From: Streptomyces roseochromogenus subsp. oscitans DS 12.976
GTDB lineage: Bacteria; Actinomycetota; Actinomycetes; Streptomycetales; Streptomycetaceae
DNA: 59,254 bases
Direction: 5' to 3'
Assembly (NCBI RefSeq): GCF_000497445.1
Contig: NZ_CM002285.1
Coordinates: 1,267,560-1,326,813, forward strand
Part shown: positions 40,758-49,737 of the stretch, piece after piece
How the letters are laid out: the number at the start of each line of letters is the position of its first letter
Position numbering within the stretch: position 1 is the stretch's first letter
The notes under the pieces: generated by a model
Databases searched by the model: none
Seen by the model: only the letters and a program-made list of their open reading frames with translations
Told to the model about the DNA's origin: nothing
Program-made: the position numbers and the translations under genes

Positions 40758-41762
40758 ATGCGCATCGGAATCCTCGGCCTCGGCCGCATCGGCGCCTTCC
40801 ATGCCGAGACCCTCTCCGGCCTCGACGCCGTCGAGTCACTCGTTGTCACCGACCCGTTCGCGGACGCGGCCAAGGCCGCCGCCGATCGGTTCGGGGCCGA
40901 GGTCGTGGACTCGCCGGAGGCGCTGCTGGCCGCCGGTGTGGACGGCATCGTGGTGGCGGCCGCGACCGACGCCCACCCCGCCCTGATCCTGGCCGGCGTC
41001 GAGGCCGGCGTCCCGGTCTTCTGCGAGAAGCCCGTCGCGAAGACGATGAGCGAGGGCGTCGAGGTGCTCAAGGCCGTCCGGGGCAGCGACGTGCCGATCC
41101 AGATCGGCTACAACCGCCGGTTCGACGCGGGATTCACCGCCGCGCGCGCCGCCGTCCGGGCGGGCGAGCTGGGCAAGCTGCACACGGTCCGCTCCACGAC
41201 CCTGGACCCGGCGCCGCCGCCGGCCGCGTATGTCGCGGCGTCCGGTGGCATCTTCCGCGACTGCTCCGTGCACGACTTCGACATCATCCGCTGGGTGACC
41301 GGCCGTGAGGTCACCGAGGTGTACGCGGTCGGCGGCAACCGGGGCGCCGACTACATCAAGGAGGCGGGCGACGCCGACACCACCGGCGCGATCCTCACCC
41401 TGGACGACGGCACCATCGCGGTGGTCTCCAACTCCCGCCACAACGCACGTGGTTACGACGTCCGCATGGAGTTGCACGGCTTCACGGACTCGATCGCGGT
41501 CGGCCTGGACGACAAGCTGCCGCTGCGCTCGGTCGAACCCGGGGTGACCTTCCCGGCCGGCACCCCGCACGACTTCTTCATGGACCGCTTCACCGACGCC
41601 TACCGTGCCGAACTCACCGCGTTCACCGAGGTCGTGGCCGGCGCCCGCCCCTCCCCCTGCACGATCGAGGACGCCCTGGAGGCAGGCTGGATCGCCGAGG
41701 CCTGCACCCTGTCCCTGCATGAGCACCGACCGGTGACGCTGGCGGAGGTCCGCCAGGCCTGA
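40758..41762 (+). CDS. iolG-like: myo-Inositol 2-dehydrogenase-like (IolG family)
   Basis: 334 residues, the usual IolG length. NAD site RIGILGLGRIGAFHAETLS; catalytic EKP motif VPVFCEKPVAKTMSEGVEVL; active-site region IQIGYNRRFDAGFTAARAAV and GIFRDCSVHDFDIIRWVTGR, with the conserved Asp and His in DxxxHDFD. This pattern is closest to myo-inositol or scyllo-inositol dehydrogenases. The neighbouring IolE-like isomerase and ribose/inositol-type ABC importer support a cyclitol pathway, but the dioxygenase is not part of the standard iol route. Confidence 0.85.
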   Translation: MRIGILGLGRIGAFHAETLSGLDAVESLVVTDPFADAAKAAADRFGAEVVDSPEALLAAGVDGIVVAAATDAHPALILAGVEAGVPVFCEKPVAKTMSEGVEVLKAVRGSDVPIQIGYNRRFDAGFTAARAAVRAGELGKLHTVRSTTLDPAPPPAAYVAASGGIFRDCSVHDFDIIRWVTGREVTEVYAVGGNRGADYIKEAGDADTTGAILTLDDGTIAVVSNSRHNARGYDVRMELHGFTDSIAVGLDDKLPLRSVEPGVTFPAGTPHDFFMDRFTDAYRAELTAFTEVVAGARPSPCTIEDALEAGWIAEACTLSLHEHRPVTLAEVRQA

Positions 41763-41836
41763 CCCCGCGCCTCCGTCGACGGGCTGGACGGCGCCGTGAG
41801 CCTCATCGGTTACGGCGCCGTCCCACTCGGTGCGGC

Positions 41837-42031
41837 TCAGAGGCAGTAACGCACCAGCCACTCGTCCGGGTTGTAGGCGTCCCGCGCCGGGTCCGGCACC
41901 GTCACCGGCTTGGTCTCGACCGTGTCCTCGGGGCGTATCCGCTCGGGCAGCGAGCCGAAGCGGGTGCGGCGCGGGACCGCCGCGTCGGTGGCCTCCTGGG
42001 GCGTCTTCCCGGATTCCGTGCGCTGTGTCAT
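41837..42031 (-). CDS. 64-residue hypothetical protein
   Basis: ATG 42029-42031 is preceded by GGGAGGACGAG, a near-ideal ribosome site. The sequence is polar and disordered-looking with a distinctive C-terminal half: RRTRFGSLPERIRPEDTVET, then DPARDAYNPDEWLVRYCL. The Pro-rich middle and the WLVRYCL ending look conserved in design rather than random. No domain recognised. It stands alone between the IolG-like gene (convergent) and the IolE-like operon (same strand, 179 bases upstream). Confidence 0.65.
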   Translation of the reverse strand: MTQRTESGKTPQEATDAAVPRRTRFGSLPERIRPEDTVETKPVTVPDPARDAYNPDEWLVRYCL

Positions 42032-42210
42032 CTCGTCCTCCCGTCTGCGCGGGCGTCCCCCGTCGTCCTGCTCAACGCCCACATGACCCGGTTGGTTCCC
42101 GGCCGTCCCCCGCCCGAATCCATTGCCGTACCGCAGGAACCGGCCGGCCGGGCATGCCGAGGGCCGGTCCCCGCAGACGCAGGAACCGGCCCATGCGGCG
42201 CGCGGAATCC

Positions 42211-43119
42211 TCAAGCCCCGCAGGAGCGCAGGAACCGTCGGGTGCGGACCGCGATCGGCAGGGGCTTGTCCGGCTCGCACGGGTACATGTCCTGCTCCAC
42301 GATCGCGAACAGGTCCACGCCGAGCCGCTGCGCCGCTTCCATCACCGGCCCCAACACCGGTACCCCTGAGGGCGGTTCGCACATCACACCGCGGGCCACG
42401 GCGGGCCCGAACGGAGTTCCCTCGGCCTGCACCTCGGCGAGGATCTCCGGGTCCACCTGCTTGAGATGGAGATAGCCGATGCGCTCGCCGTAGGTCTCGA
42501 TGAGCTTGACGCTGTCCCCGCCGCAGTAGGCGTAGTGCCCGGTGTCCAGGCAGAGGTTGACCAGATCCGTGTCGGTCGAGTCCAGGAAGCGTTCGACGTG
42601 CTCCTCGGTGTCGATGTGCGTGTCGGCGTGCGGGTGTACGACGATGTCCAGGCCGTATGTCTCCTTGACCTCGTGACCGAGCCGCTCCATGCCCTTGGTC
42701 AGGTGCGCCCACTGCTCGGCGGTCAGCTCCGGCGGCTCCAGGATCTCGGCGGTTTTGTCGTCCCGCCAGAAGGAGGGGATGACCACCAGATGCCGTGCCC
42801 CCATCGCCTCGGTGAGCGCGGCGACCTGGCTGACATGGGCCCAGGTCTCCTCCCACACGGACGGGCCGCGGTGCATGCCGGTGAAGACGGTGCCCGCCGA
42901 GACCTTCAGGTTCCGCCGGGCCACCTCGTCCCTGAGGCGCGCGGGGTCGGTGGGGAGGTAGCCGTAGGGGCCGAGTTCGATCCACTCGTAGCCCGCTTCG
43001 GAGACCTCGTCGAGGAAGCGTTCCCAGGGCACCTGCCGCGGGTCGTCGGGGAACCAGACGCCCCAGGAGTCGGGGGCCGAGCCGACCCGGATACGGTCCA
43101 GCGGGGTGGGGGTGGCCAT
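42211..43119 (-). CDS. IolE-like sugar phosphate isomerase/epimerase (TIM barrel)
   Basis: 302 residues from ATG 43117-43119. AP-endonuclease-2-like barrel: RVGSAPDSWGVWFPDDP, EAGYEWIELGPYGYLP, IVVHPHADTHIDTEEHVERF (metal His and Glu), LVNLCLDTGHYAYCGGDSVK (metal Asp/His), GYLHLKQVDPEILAEV and VDLFAIVEQDMYP (last metal Glu). These are the ligands of inosose dehydratase and related epimerases. It begins two bases after the ABC ATPase stop and is the last gene of the transporter operon. Confidence 0.87.
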   Translation of the reverse strand: MATPTPLDRIRVGSAPDSWGVWFPDDPRQVPWERFLDEVSEAGYEWIELGPYGYLPTDPARLRDEVARRNLKVSAGTVFTGMHRGPSVWEETWAHVSQVAALTEAMGARHLVVIPSFWRDDKTAEILEPPELTAEQWAHLTKGMERLGHEVKETYGLDIVVHPHADTHIDTEEHVERFLDSTDTDLVNLCLDTGHYAYCGGDSVKLIETYGERIGYLHLKQVDPEILAEVQAEGTPFGPAVARGVMCEPPSGVPVLGPVMEAAQRLGVDLFAIVEQDMYPCEPDKPLPIAVRTRRFLRSCGA

Positions 43120-43121
43120 GG

Positions 43122-44033
43122 TCAGGGGGTTCCTTCCGGGGAGGGTGCGACGGGTGGGGTGAGGTCGCTCTCTTCGGGGAGTTCGTCGGTGTCGACGCCG
43201 CGTACCTGGGCCAGTTCGTGTTTGAGGGCGGCGAGTTCGGCACCGCCGGCCATGTGGTTGGTCAGCTCCTCCAGGCTGACCTCGGCGCGGGACGCGGACA
43301 GTTCGAGGGTGCCCAGGCGCAGGACGCTGAAGTGGTCGCCGACCATGTAGGCGTGGTGGGGGTTGTGGGTGATGAAGATGACGCCCAGGCCGCGGTCGCG
43401 GGCGGCGGCGATGTATTTGAGGACGACGCCGGACTGCTTCACGCCGAGGGCGGCGGTGGGCTCGTCCAGGATGAGGACGCGGGCGCCGAAGTAGACGGCG
43501 CGGGCGATGGCGACGCATTGGCGCTGGCCGCCGGAGAGGGTGCCGATGGGCTGTTCGAGGTCGTCCAGGACGATGCCCATGTTGCGCAGTTCCTGATCGG
43601 CGGTGGCCTTCATGCGGGCGATGTCCAGGCGGCGGACGGGCCAGGGCCCCTTGGTCATTTCCGAGCCGAGGAAGAAGTTGCGCCACACCGGCATCAACGG
43701 CACCGTCGCCAGGTCCTGGTAGACGGTGGCGATGCCGCGGTCCAGGGCCTCGCGCGGGGTGGTGAAGCGTACCGGCTCCTCGTCGACGAGGAATTCGCCC
43801 TCGGTGTGCTGGTGCAGGCCGGAGATGATTTTGATGAGGGTGGATTTGCCGGCGCCGTTGTCGCCGAGGACGCAGGTGACCTGGCCGGGACGGACGGTCA
43901 GGTCGACGCCGTGCAGGGCGCGGATGTTGCCGTAGGACTTGCCCGCGCCGCGCAGTTCGACCAGCGGGCCGTCCTGCTGGGGTGCGGCGTCCTGGAGGAC
44001 GGCGCCGTGGGTTCCGGTTCCGTTGTCAGTCAT
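43122..44033 (-). CDS. Sugar ABC transporter ATP-binding protein (single-domain)
   Basis: 303 residues with one ABC domain, as in FrcA, rather than the two of RbsA. Walker [19 protein letters not shown], signature [20 protein letters not shown], Walker [14 protein letters not shown], His switch [13 protein letters not shown] ~60-residue acidic/Pro-rich C-terminal tail has no obvious role. It lies four bases from the permease gene and two from the isomerase gene. Confidence 0.93.
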   Translation of the reverse strand: MTDNGTGTHGAVLQDAAPQQDGPLVELRGAGKSYGNIRALHGVDLTVRPGQVTCVLGDNGAGKSTLIKIISGLHQHTEGEFLVDEEPVRFTTPREALDRGIATVYQDLATVPLMPVWRNFFLGSEMTKGPWPVRRLDIARMKATADQELRNMGIVLDDLEQPIGTLSGGQRQCVAIARAVYFGARVLILDEPTAALGVKQSGVVLKYIAAARDRGLGVIFITHNPHHAYMVGDHFSVLRLGTLELSASRAEVSLEELTNHMAGGAELAALKHELAQVRGVDTDELPEESDLTPPVAPSPEGTP

Positions 44034-44037
44034 GGCG

Positions 44038-45114
44038 TTACCTCCGGGTCGCGGTGCGCTGGACCCACTGGTTGATCAGGACGGCGCCGAGGAGCATCAC
44101 GCCGAGGAAGGCCTTGAACCAGTCAGGGTTCCAGCCGGCGTAGACGATGCCCTGGTTGACCATGCCGAACATGAACGCGCCGAAGACGGAACCGATCGCC
44201 GAGCCGGAGCCGCCGGTGAGCAGACAGCCGCCGATCACCGCCGCCGCGATGTAGATCAGCTCGTTGCTCACTCCCTCGCCGGACTGCACGGTGTTGAAGG
44301 AGAACAGGTTGTGCATGCCGACGAACCAGGCACCGAGACCGACCAGCATGAACAGCGAGATCTTGGTGAACGTCACGGGCACACCCACTGCCCGCGCCGA
44401 CTCCTTGTTCCCGCCGACCGCGAAGATCCAGTTCCCGTACTTCGTGCGCAGCAGCACCCAGGTCGCCAGCGCGGCGAAGACCAGCCACCACACGACCGTG
44501 ATCTTCACCTGCACCCCGCCCACGTCGAACGACGACGCGAAGATCTTCTTCGCCTGGGCGAAGCCGTCCATGTCGCTGATGTCGTCGGTGGCGACATTGC
44601 CGGTGACCAGCTTGGTCACGGCCAGGTTCACACCCTGCAGGATCAGGAACGTGCCCAGCGTGATCAGGAAGCTGGGCAGCCCGGTCTTCACCACCAGCCA
44701 GCCGTTGAAGAACCCGATGGCGAGCGAGACGACCAGGGCGACGATCACGCCGGTCCACACGTTCAGGGTCAGCTGGTAGCTGAGCATGCTCGCGGTCAGC
44801 GCCGAGGAGATCACCGCGACACCGGACGACAGGTCGAACTCGCCGCCGATCATCAACAGGGCTACCGGCAGCGCCATGATCCCGATCGTCGACGACTGGT
44901 ACAGGATCGTCGCCATCGAACTGCCCTGACGCACCGCGGGCGCGGCGATCAGGAAGAAGACCAGTACGGCGGCCGCGCCGAGGAAGACACCCACCTCGGG
45001 GCGGGCCAGCAGCCGTAGCGCCAGCGGGCGCCGCGCGGTACGGCCGTCGCTCTCCTTCGGGCCGGACGCCGGCGGCCTGCCGAGGGCCGGCTCAGCCTGC
45101 TGCGCCATGCTCAT
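44038..45114 (-). CDS. Sugar ABC transporter permease (RbsC/FrcC type)
   Basis: 358 residues with about ten helices. Family segments are [40 protein letters not shown] and [13 protein letters not shown], then [20 protein letters not shown] (EAA-like loop) and [20 protein letters not shown]. The ATG overlaps the binding-protein stop by one base (TGATG). It forms the membrane channel for the importer at 43122-46133. Confidence 0.93.
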   Translation of the reverse strand: MSMAQQAEPALGRPPASGPKESDGRTARRPLALRLLARPEVGVFLGAAAVLVFFLIAAPAVRQGSSMATILYQSSTIGIMALPVALLMIGGEFDLSSGVAVISSALTASMLSYQLTLNVWTGVIVALVVSLAIGFFNGWLVVKTGLPSFLITLGTFLILQGVNLAVTKLVTGNVATDDISDMDGFAQAKKIFASSFDVGGVQVKITVVWWLVFAALATWVLLRTKYGNWIFAVGGNKESARAVGVPVTFTKISLFMLVGLGAWFVGMHNLFSFNTVQSGEGVSNELIYIAAAVIGGCLLTGGSGSAIGSVFGAFMFGMVNQGIVYAGWNPDWFKAFLGVMLLGAVLINQWVQRTATRR

Positions 45115-46133
45115 CACCGGGTCCCCTTCGCGGCGAACTCGGCCACCTTGTCGACGTTGGACTTGTCGACGAAGGCCGGACCGGTCAGCACCGGCTGTAC
45201 CCCGCCACCGCTGTAGTTGCCGTTGTACTTGTAGAGCCACAAGGCGTCGACCGCCAGGTAGCCCTGCAGATAGGGCTGCTGGTCGACGGCGAACTCGATC
45301 GAGCCGTTCTGGACTGCCTTCACCAGGTCTTTGTTCAGGTCGAAGGTGGCCACCTTCGCCTTGCTGCCCGCGTCGCCCACCGACTGCACGGCGGTCAGCG
45401 CGAACGGCGCGCCGAGGGTGACGACCGTGTCGATGGACGAGTCCTGCTTCAGCTTCGCCGTGATCGTCGACCGCACGGACGGCATGTCCGTGCCGTTCAC
45501 ATACAGCGTCTCAGTCGTGCCCTTGAACGTCTTCTGCACACCGTCGCAGCGCTGGGTGAGGCCCACATTGCCCTGCTCCTGGATGACACAGACGATCTTC
45601 TTGGCGCCGGTGGTGTTCAGCTTGTCGCCGAAGGCCTCGCCCGCCACGCTCTCGTCCTGCCCGAAGAACTCCAGCATTCCGAGCTTCTTCCAGTCGCTCA
45701 GTCCCGAGTTCAGGCCCACCACGGGGATGCCGGACTGCTCCGCCTTGCCGATGACGCCCTTCATCGCGTCCGGCTTGGCCAGGGTGACCGCGATCCCGTC
45801 GACCTTCTGGTCGACCGCGTTCTGCACCAGGTTCGCCTGGTTGCCGGCGTTCGGGTCGGCGGAGTAGACAAGCTTGATGTTGTCCTTGGCCGCGGCGGCC
45901 TCGGCACCCTTGCGGACGGTGTCCCAGAAGGTGTCACCGGGTGCCTGGTGGGTGACCAGCGCGACGGTCATGCGCGGGGTGTTGGCCTTGCCCGCCGAGG
46001 CGTTCTGTGCCGCCTCCTCGGCCTTCTTGCCGCCGTGGGCGCTGGCGCACCCCGCCAGTGTCAGGGCGGCCGCGGCGGCGACGGCCACTATCGGGGCCAG
46101 TCTCCGGGAGCGGGAGGGAGAAGAGCGGTCCAT
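45114..46133 (-). CDS. Sugar ABC transporter substrate-binding lipoprotein
   Basis: 339 residues from ATG 46131-46133. Signal peptide with lipobox LAGC; the body is a ribose/inositol-type periplasmic-binding fold: RMTVALVTHQAPGDTFWDTV, KVDGIAVTLAKPDAMKGVIG, IPVVGLNSGLSDWKKLGMLE, TVVTLGAPFALTAVQSVGD and EFAVDQQPYLQGYLAVDALW. It is first in the importer operon and divergent from the GntR gene. Confidence 0.93.
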   Translation of the reverse strand: MDRSSPSRSRRLAPIVAVAAAAALTLAGCASAHGGKKAEEAAQNASAGKANTPRMTVALVTHQAPGDTFWDTVRKGAEAAAAKDNIKLVYSADPNAGNQANLVQNAVDQKVDGIAVTLAKPDAMKGVIGKAEQSGIPVVGLNSGLSDWKKLGMLEFFGQDESVAGEAFGDKLNTTGAKKIVCVIQEQGNVGLTQRCDGVQKTFKGTTETLYVNGTDMPSVRSTITAKLKQDSSIDTVVTLGAPFALTAVQSVGDAGSKAKVATFDLNKDLVKAVQNGSIEFAVDQQPYLQGYLAVDALWLYKYNGNYSGGGVQPVLTGPAFVDKSNVDKVAEFAAKGTR

Positions 46134-46259
46134 CTTTCCAGCACCTCACTGTGCGTGCGACGGGGGGAAGGGACGCTGTTGCGTTGGGACGGGATACAAG
46201 TCCTTGGCGAGCCCGCTGTCAATACTTTGTTAAGACATCATTTCACAAGCAGGTCCGAA

Positions 46260-46269
46260 TGTAAGTACA
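46260..46269. promoter_or_regulatory. TGTAAGTACA operator-like site
   Basis: TGTA-AG-TACA is an exact 4-bp inverted repeat with a 2-base spacer, the short palindrome often bound by HutC-type GntR regulators. It lies in the divergent 179-base gap, 44 bases from the GntR start. Nearby AATACTTTGTTAAG (46221-46234) is AT-rich and could be a -10 region for the importer. Confidence 0.4.
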
Positions 46270-46312
46270 AACCATTGACACCTTCACCTTCCCGGACCTA
46301 CACCTGAGAGGC

Positions 46313-47104
46313 ATGAGCCCAGTACACCGCACCGAGCAGCGAACGGCACCGGGTGATCGCGCGCTCGACTCGCTCACCTTCACCCTGGACCGCACGAGCC
46401 CGGTGCCGCTGTACTACCAGCTCGCCCAGCAGTTGGAGGCGGCCATCGAACACGGCACGCTGACCCCGGGCAACCTGCTGGGCAACGAGGTCGACCTCTC
46501 CGTACGGCTCGGCCTGTCCCGGCCCACCGTGCGCCAGGCGATCCAGTCCCTCGTCGACAAGGGGCTGCTGGTGCGCCGCCGCGGGGTGGGCACGCAGGTC
46601 GTGCACAGCAAGGTCAGACGGCCACTGGAACTCAGCAGCCTCTACGACGACCTGGAGTCGGCCGGACAGGCCCCGACCACCCGGGTGCTGCGCAACGAAC
46701 GGATCCCGGCACCCCCGGAGGCGGCCGCGGCCCTCGCCCTCGCGGAGGGCGCCGAGGTCACCGTGCTGGAGCGGCTGCGCCGCACCCATGGCCGGCCGGT
46801 GGCGTTCCTGTGCAACTATCTGCCGGCCGGCCTGCTCGAACTCCCCACGGAGCGACTGGAGTCGACAGGCCTGTACCACATGATGCGGTCCGCCGGGATC
46901 GTCCTGCACAGCGCCCGCCAGTCGATCGGCGCCCGCAGCGCGACGGCCGAGGAGGGCGCCCTGCTGGACGAGAAGGCGGGCGCGGCCCTGCTCACCATGC
47001 GGCGCACCGCGTACGACGTCACGGGCCGGCCGGTGGAGTACGGCAGCCATGTGTACCGGGCCTCGCGGTACACCTTCGACTTCCAGCTGCTCGTCAGAAC
47101 CTGA
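46313..47104 (+). CDS. GntR-family regulator (HutC/UTRA subfamily)
   Basis: 263 residues. The winged helix is PLYYQLAQQLEAAIEHGTLT, then LGNEVDLSVRLGLSRPTVRQ and LLVRRRGVGTQVVHSKV. The UTRA ligand domain follows: EGAEVTVLERLRRTHGRPVA, FLCNYLPAGLLELPTERLES, GAALLTMRRTAYDVTGRPVE and YGSHVYRASRYTFDFQLLV. It is divergent from the ribose/inositol importer, its probable target. Confidence 0.92.
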   Translation: MSPVHRTEQRTAPGDRALDSLTFTLDRTSPVPLYYQLAQQLEAAIEHGTLTPGNLLGNEVDLSVRLGLSRPTVRQAIQSLVDKGLLVRRRGVGTQVVHSKVRRPLELSSLYDDLESAGQAPTTRVLRNERIPAPPEAAAALALAEGAEVTVLERLRRTHGRPVAFLCNYLPAGLLELPTERLESTGLYHMMRSAGIVLHSARQSIGARSATAEEGALLDEKAGAALLTMRRTAYDVTGRPVEYGSHVYRASRYTFDFQLLVRT

Positions 47105-47302
47105 ACCGCCGATCAGCAGGACCTGAGCCCCCTGGGCCGAACCCGAGCCGCTGGTCAGAACCGGAAGCGGAATCACCCGTGTTCACACAGCCCCCACGGC
47201 CGCCCGTGCCGTGGCGGCCGCCGGCTCCGCGCTCCGGCGAACTCGCAGGTAACGATGACGATTACGTTTCGGGCAAGAGACAGTCGAGTGGAGGCCGAGC
47301 TA

Positions 47303-47332
47303 TTGACGCATGAGCGGACTTGGGGCTGTTAT
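47303..47332 (+). promoter_or_regulatory. Promoter candidate of the maltose-type ABC operon
   Basis: TTGACG (47303-47308) and TGTTAT (47327-47332) with an 18-base spacer match a vegetative sigma promoter. They lie ~100 bases before the binding-protein start. In the 330-base gap 47105-47434 I see no other gene. GGTTTCTGAGCGGTTTCGAC (47358-47377) has half-site-like repeats of GGTTTC that may bind a LacI-type repressor. Confidence 0.4.
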
Positions 47333-47434
47333 TACGCCACGATGTTCGGTCGAGTTGGTTTCTGAGCGGTTTCGACAACCTTTCGGTGATCAACTCATCC
47401 CCTTGACCGAGCCCTGTTTTCCTCAGGAGCCGCC

Positions 47435-48748
47435 ATGCGCCTCTCCCCCTCCGGTGTTTCCGTCCCCGGTCCCAGCCGTCGCTCGCTGCTGCGCGGAGCG
47501 GGCGGTGCCGCCCTGCTCGCCGGTGCCGGTGTCCCCTTGCTGTCCGCCTGCGGAGGCAGCGGTTCCTCCTCCGACCCGAAGACCGTCACGCTCGGCTCCA
47601 ACGCCTCGGACGCCGTGCCGAAGAAAGCCTTCGCGGCGGTGTACGCGGACTTCAAGAAGCAGTCCGGCATCACCGTCGATGTGAACACCAAGGACCACAA
47701 CACCTTCCAGGAGCAGATCAACTCGTATCTGCAGGGCACGCCGGACGACGTGTTCAACTGGTTCGCCGGATACCGCATGCAGTTCTTCGCGGCGAAGAAG
47801 CTGGCCACACCGATCGACGACGTGTGGCAGAAGATCGGGGACAATTTCCCGGACGCGATGAAGAAGCTCAGCAAGGGCGAGGACGGCAAGTACTACTTCG
47901 TGCCGGTGACGACGTATCCCTGGGCGATCTTCTACCGCAAGAGCGTCTTCCAGCAGCACGGCTACAAGATCCCCGCCACCTGGGACGAGCTGGTCGCCCT
48001 GTGCAAGCAGATGCAGAAGGACAACCTGGTCCCGATCGCCTTCGGCGACAAGGACGCCTGGCCGGCGATGGGCACCTTCGACCAGATCAACTTCCGCCTC
48101 AACGGCTATGACTTCCACGTGCAGTTGATGGCGGGCAAGGCCTCCTGGACCGACGCCAAGGTGAAGGCCGTCTTCGACCACTGGGCCGAGCTGCTCCCCT
48201 ACCACCAGGACGGCTTCATGGGCCGTACCTGGGAGGACGCCGCACAGACGCTGGTGTCGAAGAAGGCCGGCATGTACCTCCTCGGCTCCTTCGTGGCCCA
48301 GCAGTTCACCAACAAGGCCGACCTGGACGACCTTGACTTCTTCCCCTTCCCGGAGATCAACTCCGCGTACGGCCAGGAAACGGTCGAGGCGCCGACCGAC
48401 GGCTTCATGGTCAGCAAGGCCCCGAAGAACCACGCCGGTGTCGTCAAGCTGCTGGAATACCTGGGCAGCCCGGCGGCCGAGGAGATATACCTCAAGACCG
48501 ACCCGAGCGTGGTCGCCGCCTCCGACAAGGCCAGCACCTCGGCGTACTCGGCGCTGCAGAAGAAGGCGTTCGAGATGATCGGCAGCGCCAAGAGCCTCAC
48601 CCAGTTCATGGACCGCGACTCCCGGCCCGACTTCACCTCCACGGTGATGCAGCCGGGCCTGCAGAAGTTCCTGCAGAACCCCAAGGGCGTGGACAGCCTG
48701 TTGTCGTCCATCGAGCGCCAGAAGAAGACGATCTTCGCGTCCGAGTGA
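47435..48748 (+). CDS. ABC transporter extracellular binding protein, family 1 (sugar)
   Basis: 437 residues. The N-terminus SRRSLLRGAGGAALLAG has a Tat motif, and the lipobox is LLSAC before GGSG. The mature protein is a family 1 (maltose-type) binding protein: ITVDVNTKDHNTFQEQINSY, TPDDVFNWFAGYRMQFFAAK, VPVTTYPWAIFYRKSVFQQH, IPATWDELVALCKQMQKDNL, and SYLGS-like AGMYLLGSFVAQQF. It heads a three-gene importer with two permeases and no ATPase, which in this phylum is normally the shared MsiK. Confidence 0.93.
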   Translation: MRLSPSGVSVPGPSRRSLLRGAGGAALLAGAGVPLLSACGGSGSSSDPKTVTLGSNASDAVPKKAFAAVYADFKKQSGITVDVNTKDHNTFQEQINSYLQGTPDDVFNWFAGYRMQFFAAKKLATPIDDVWQKIGDNFPDAMKKLSKGEDGKYYFVPVTTYPWAIFYRKSVFQQHGYKIPATWDELVALCKQMQKDNLVPIAFGDKDAWPAMGTFDQINFRLNGYDFHVQLMAGKASWTDAKVKAVFDHWAELLPYHQDGFMGRTWEDAAQTLVSKKAGMYLLGSFVAQQFTNKADLDDLDFFPFPEINSAYGQETVEAPTDGFMVSKAPKNHAGVVKLLEYLGSPAAEEIYLKTDPSVVAASDKASTSAYSALQKKAFEMIGSAKSLTQFMDRDSRPDFTSTVMQPGLQKFLQNPKGVDSLLSSIERQKKTIFASE

Positions 48749-49737
48749 GCGACCCGATGACGACCGATACGACGACGCAGCCCCCGGAGACGGCCGCGGT
48801 GCCGCCTCCGGGCGCCTCGCCTGCGCGCACGCGGGCCACGCACAGCCACCGCCGCCTGCTGACCCGCCGCGACCGGATCACGCTCGCCCTGATGGCGGGC
48901 GTGCCGACGATCCTGCACGTGGCCCTCGTCTGGGTCACCGCCATCGCCTCGATCTTCCTCGCCTTCACCACCTGGGACGGCATCGGGTTCGACTCGATCA
49001 AGTGGGTGGGCCTGGACAACTTCAAGCAACTCTTCAACGACAACCCGCAGTTCTGGCCGGCCGTCCAGCACAACGTGATCTGGTTCGTGGTGCTGATCCT
49101 GATCCCGACGCCGTTCGGCCTGTTCCTGGCCGTGCAGCTGGACAAGCGGATCCGCTTCAGCCGGGTCTACCAGACCGCATTCTTCCTGCCCGTCGTCATC
49201 TCGATGGCCTGCATCGGCTTCGTCTGGCAGCTGGTCTACAACCCGGACACCGGCCTGATCAACAGCATCATCGGCGCCAACAAGCCCGGCCACTACATCG
49301 ACTGGATCGGCGACCCGCATCTGAACCTATGGGCGATCCTGATCGCCGCGTCCTGGCGGCACACCGGCTACATGATGATCCTCTACCTGGCCGGTCTGAA
49401 GAGCGTCGACCCGTCGCTCAGGGAGGCCGCCGCGCTGGACGGCGCGAACGAGTGGCAGACGTTCAAGAGCGTCATCTTCCCCACCCTGCGCCCGACCAAC
49501 ACGGTCGTCCTGGTCGTCACCATCATCGAGGCGCTGCGCGCCTTCGACCTGGTCTTCGTCTTCAACAAGGGCGCCCAGGGCACGGAGTTGCTGTCGATCC
49601 TCGTCACCAACAACATCATCGGCGAGTCCAGCCGCATCGGTTACGGCTCCGCGATCGCCGTGGTCCTGCTGGTGATCTCCCTAGCGGTGATCATCCCCTA
49701 TCTGATCGCCACCTTCCGGAAGGAGCGGCGCGCGTGA
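48745..49737 (+). CDS. Carbohydrate ABC transporter permease (MalF type)
   Basis: 330 residues from GTG 48745, overlapping the previous stop by four bases (ATG 48757 is an alternative). Six helices: ILHVALVWVTAIASIFLAFT first, then NVIWFVVLILIPTPFGLFLA and AFFLPVVISMACIGFVWQLV. The EAA loop is EAAALDGANEWQTFKSVIFP. A polar ~45-residue N-terminus precedes TM1. It pairs with the permease at 49734-50621. Confidence 0.93.
   Translation: MSDPMTTDTTTQPPETAAVPPPGASPARTRATHSHRRLLTRRDRITLALMAGVPTILHVALVWVTAIASIFLAFTTWDGIGFDSIKWVGLDNFKQLFNDNPQFWPAVQHNVIWFVVLILIPTPFGLFLAVQLDKRIRFSRVYQTAFFLPVVISMACIGFVWQLVYNPDTGLINSIIGANKPGHYIDWIGDPHLNLWAILIAASWRHTGYMMILYLAGLKSVDPSLREAAALDGANEWQTFKSVIFPTLRPTNTVVLVVTIIEALRAFDLVFVFNKGAQGTELLSILVTNNIIGESSRIGYGSAIAVVLLVISLAVIIPYLIATFRKERRA

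Noticed and set aside
41837..42031. RiPP or lasso-peptide precursor
   Set aside because: No maturation enzymes (B1/B2, C, radical SAM, ATP-grasp) lie nearby and the C-terminus lacks a typical core region.
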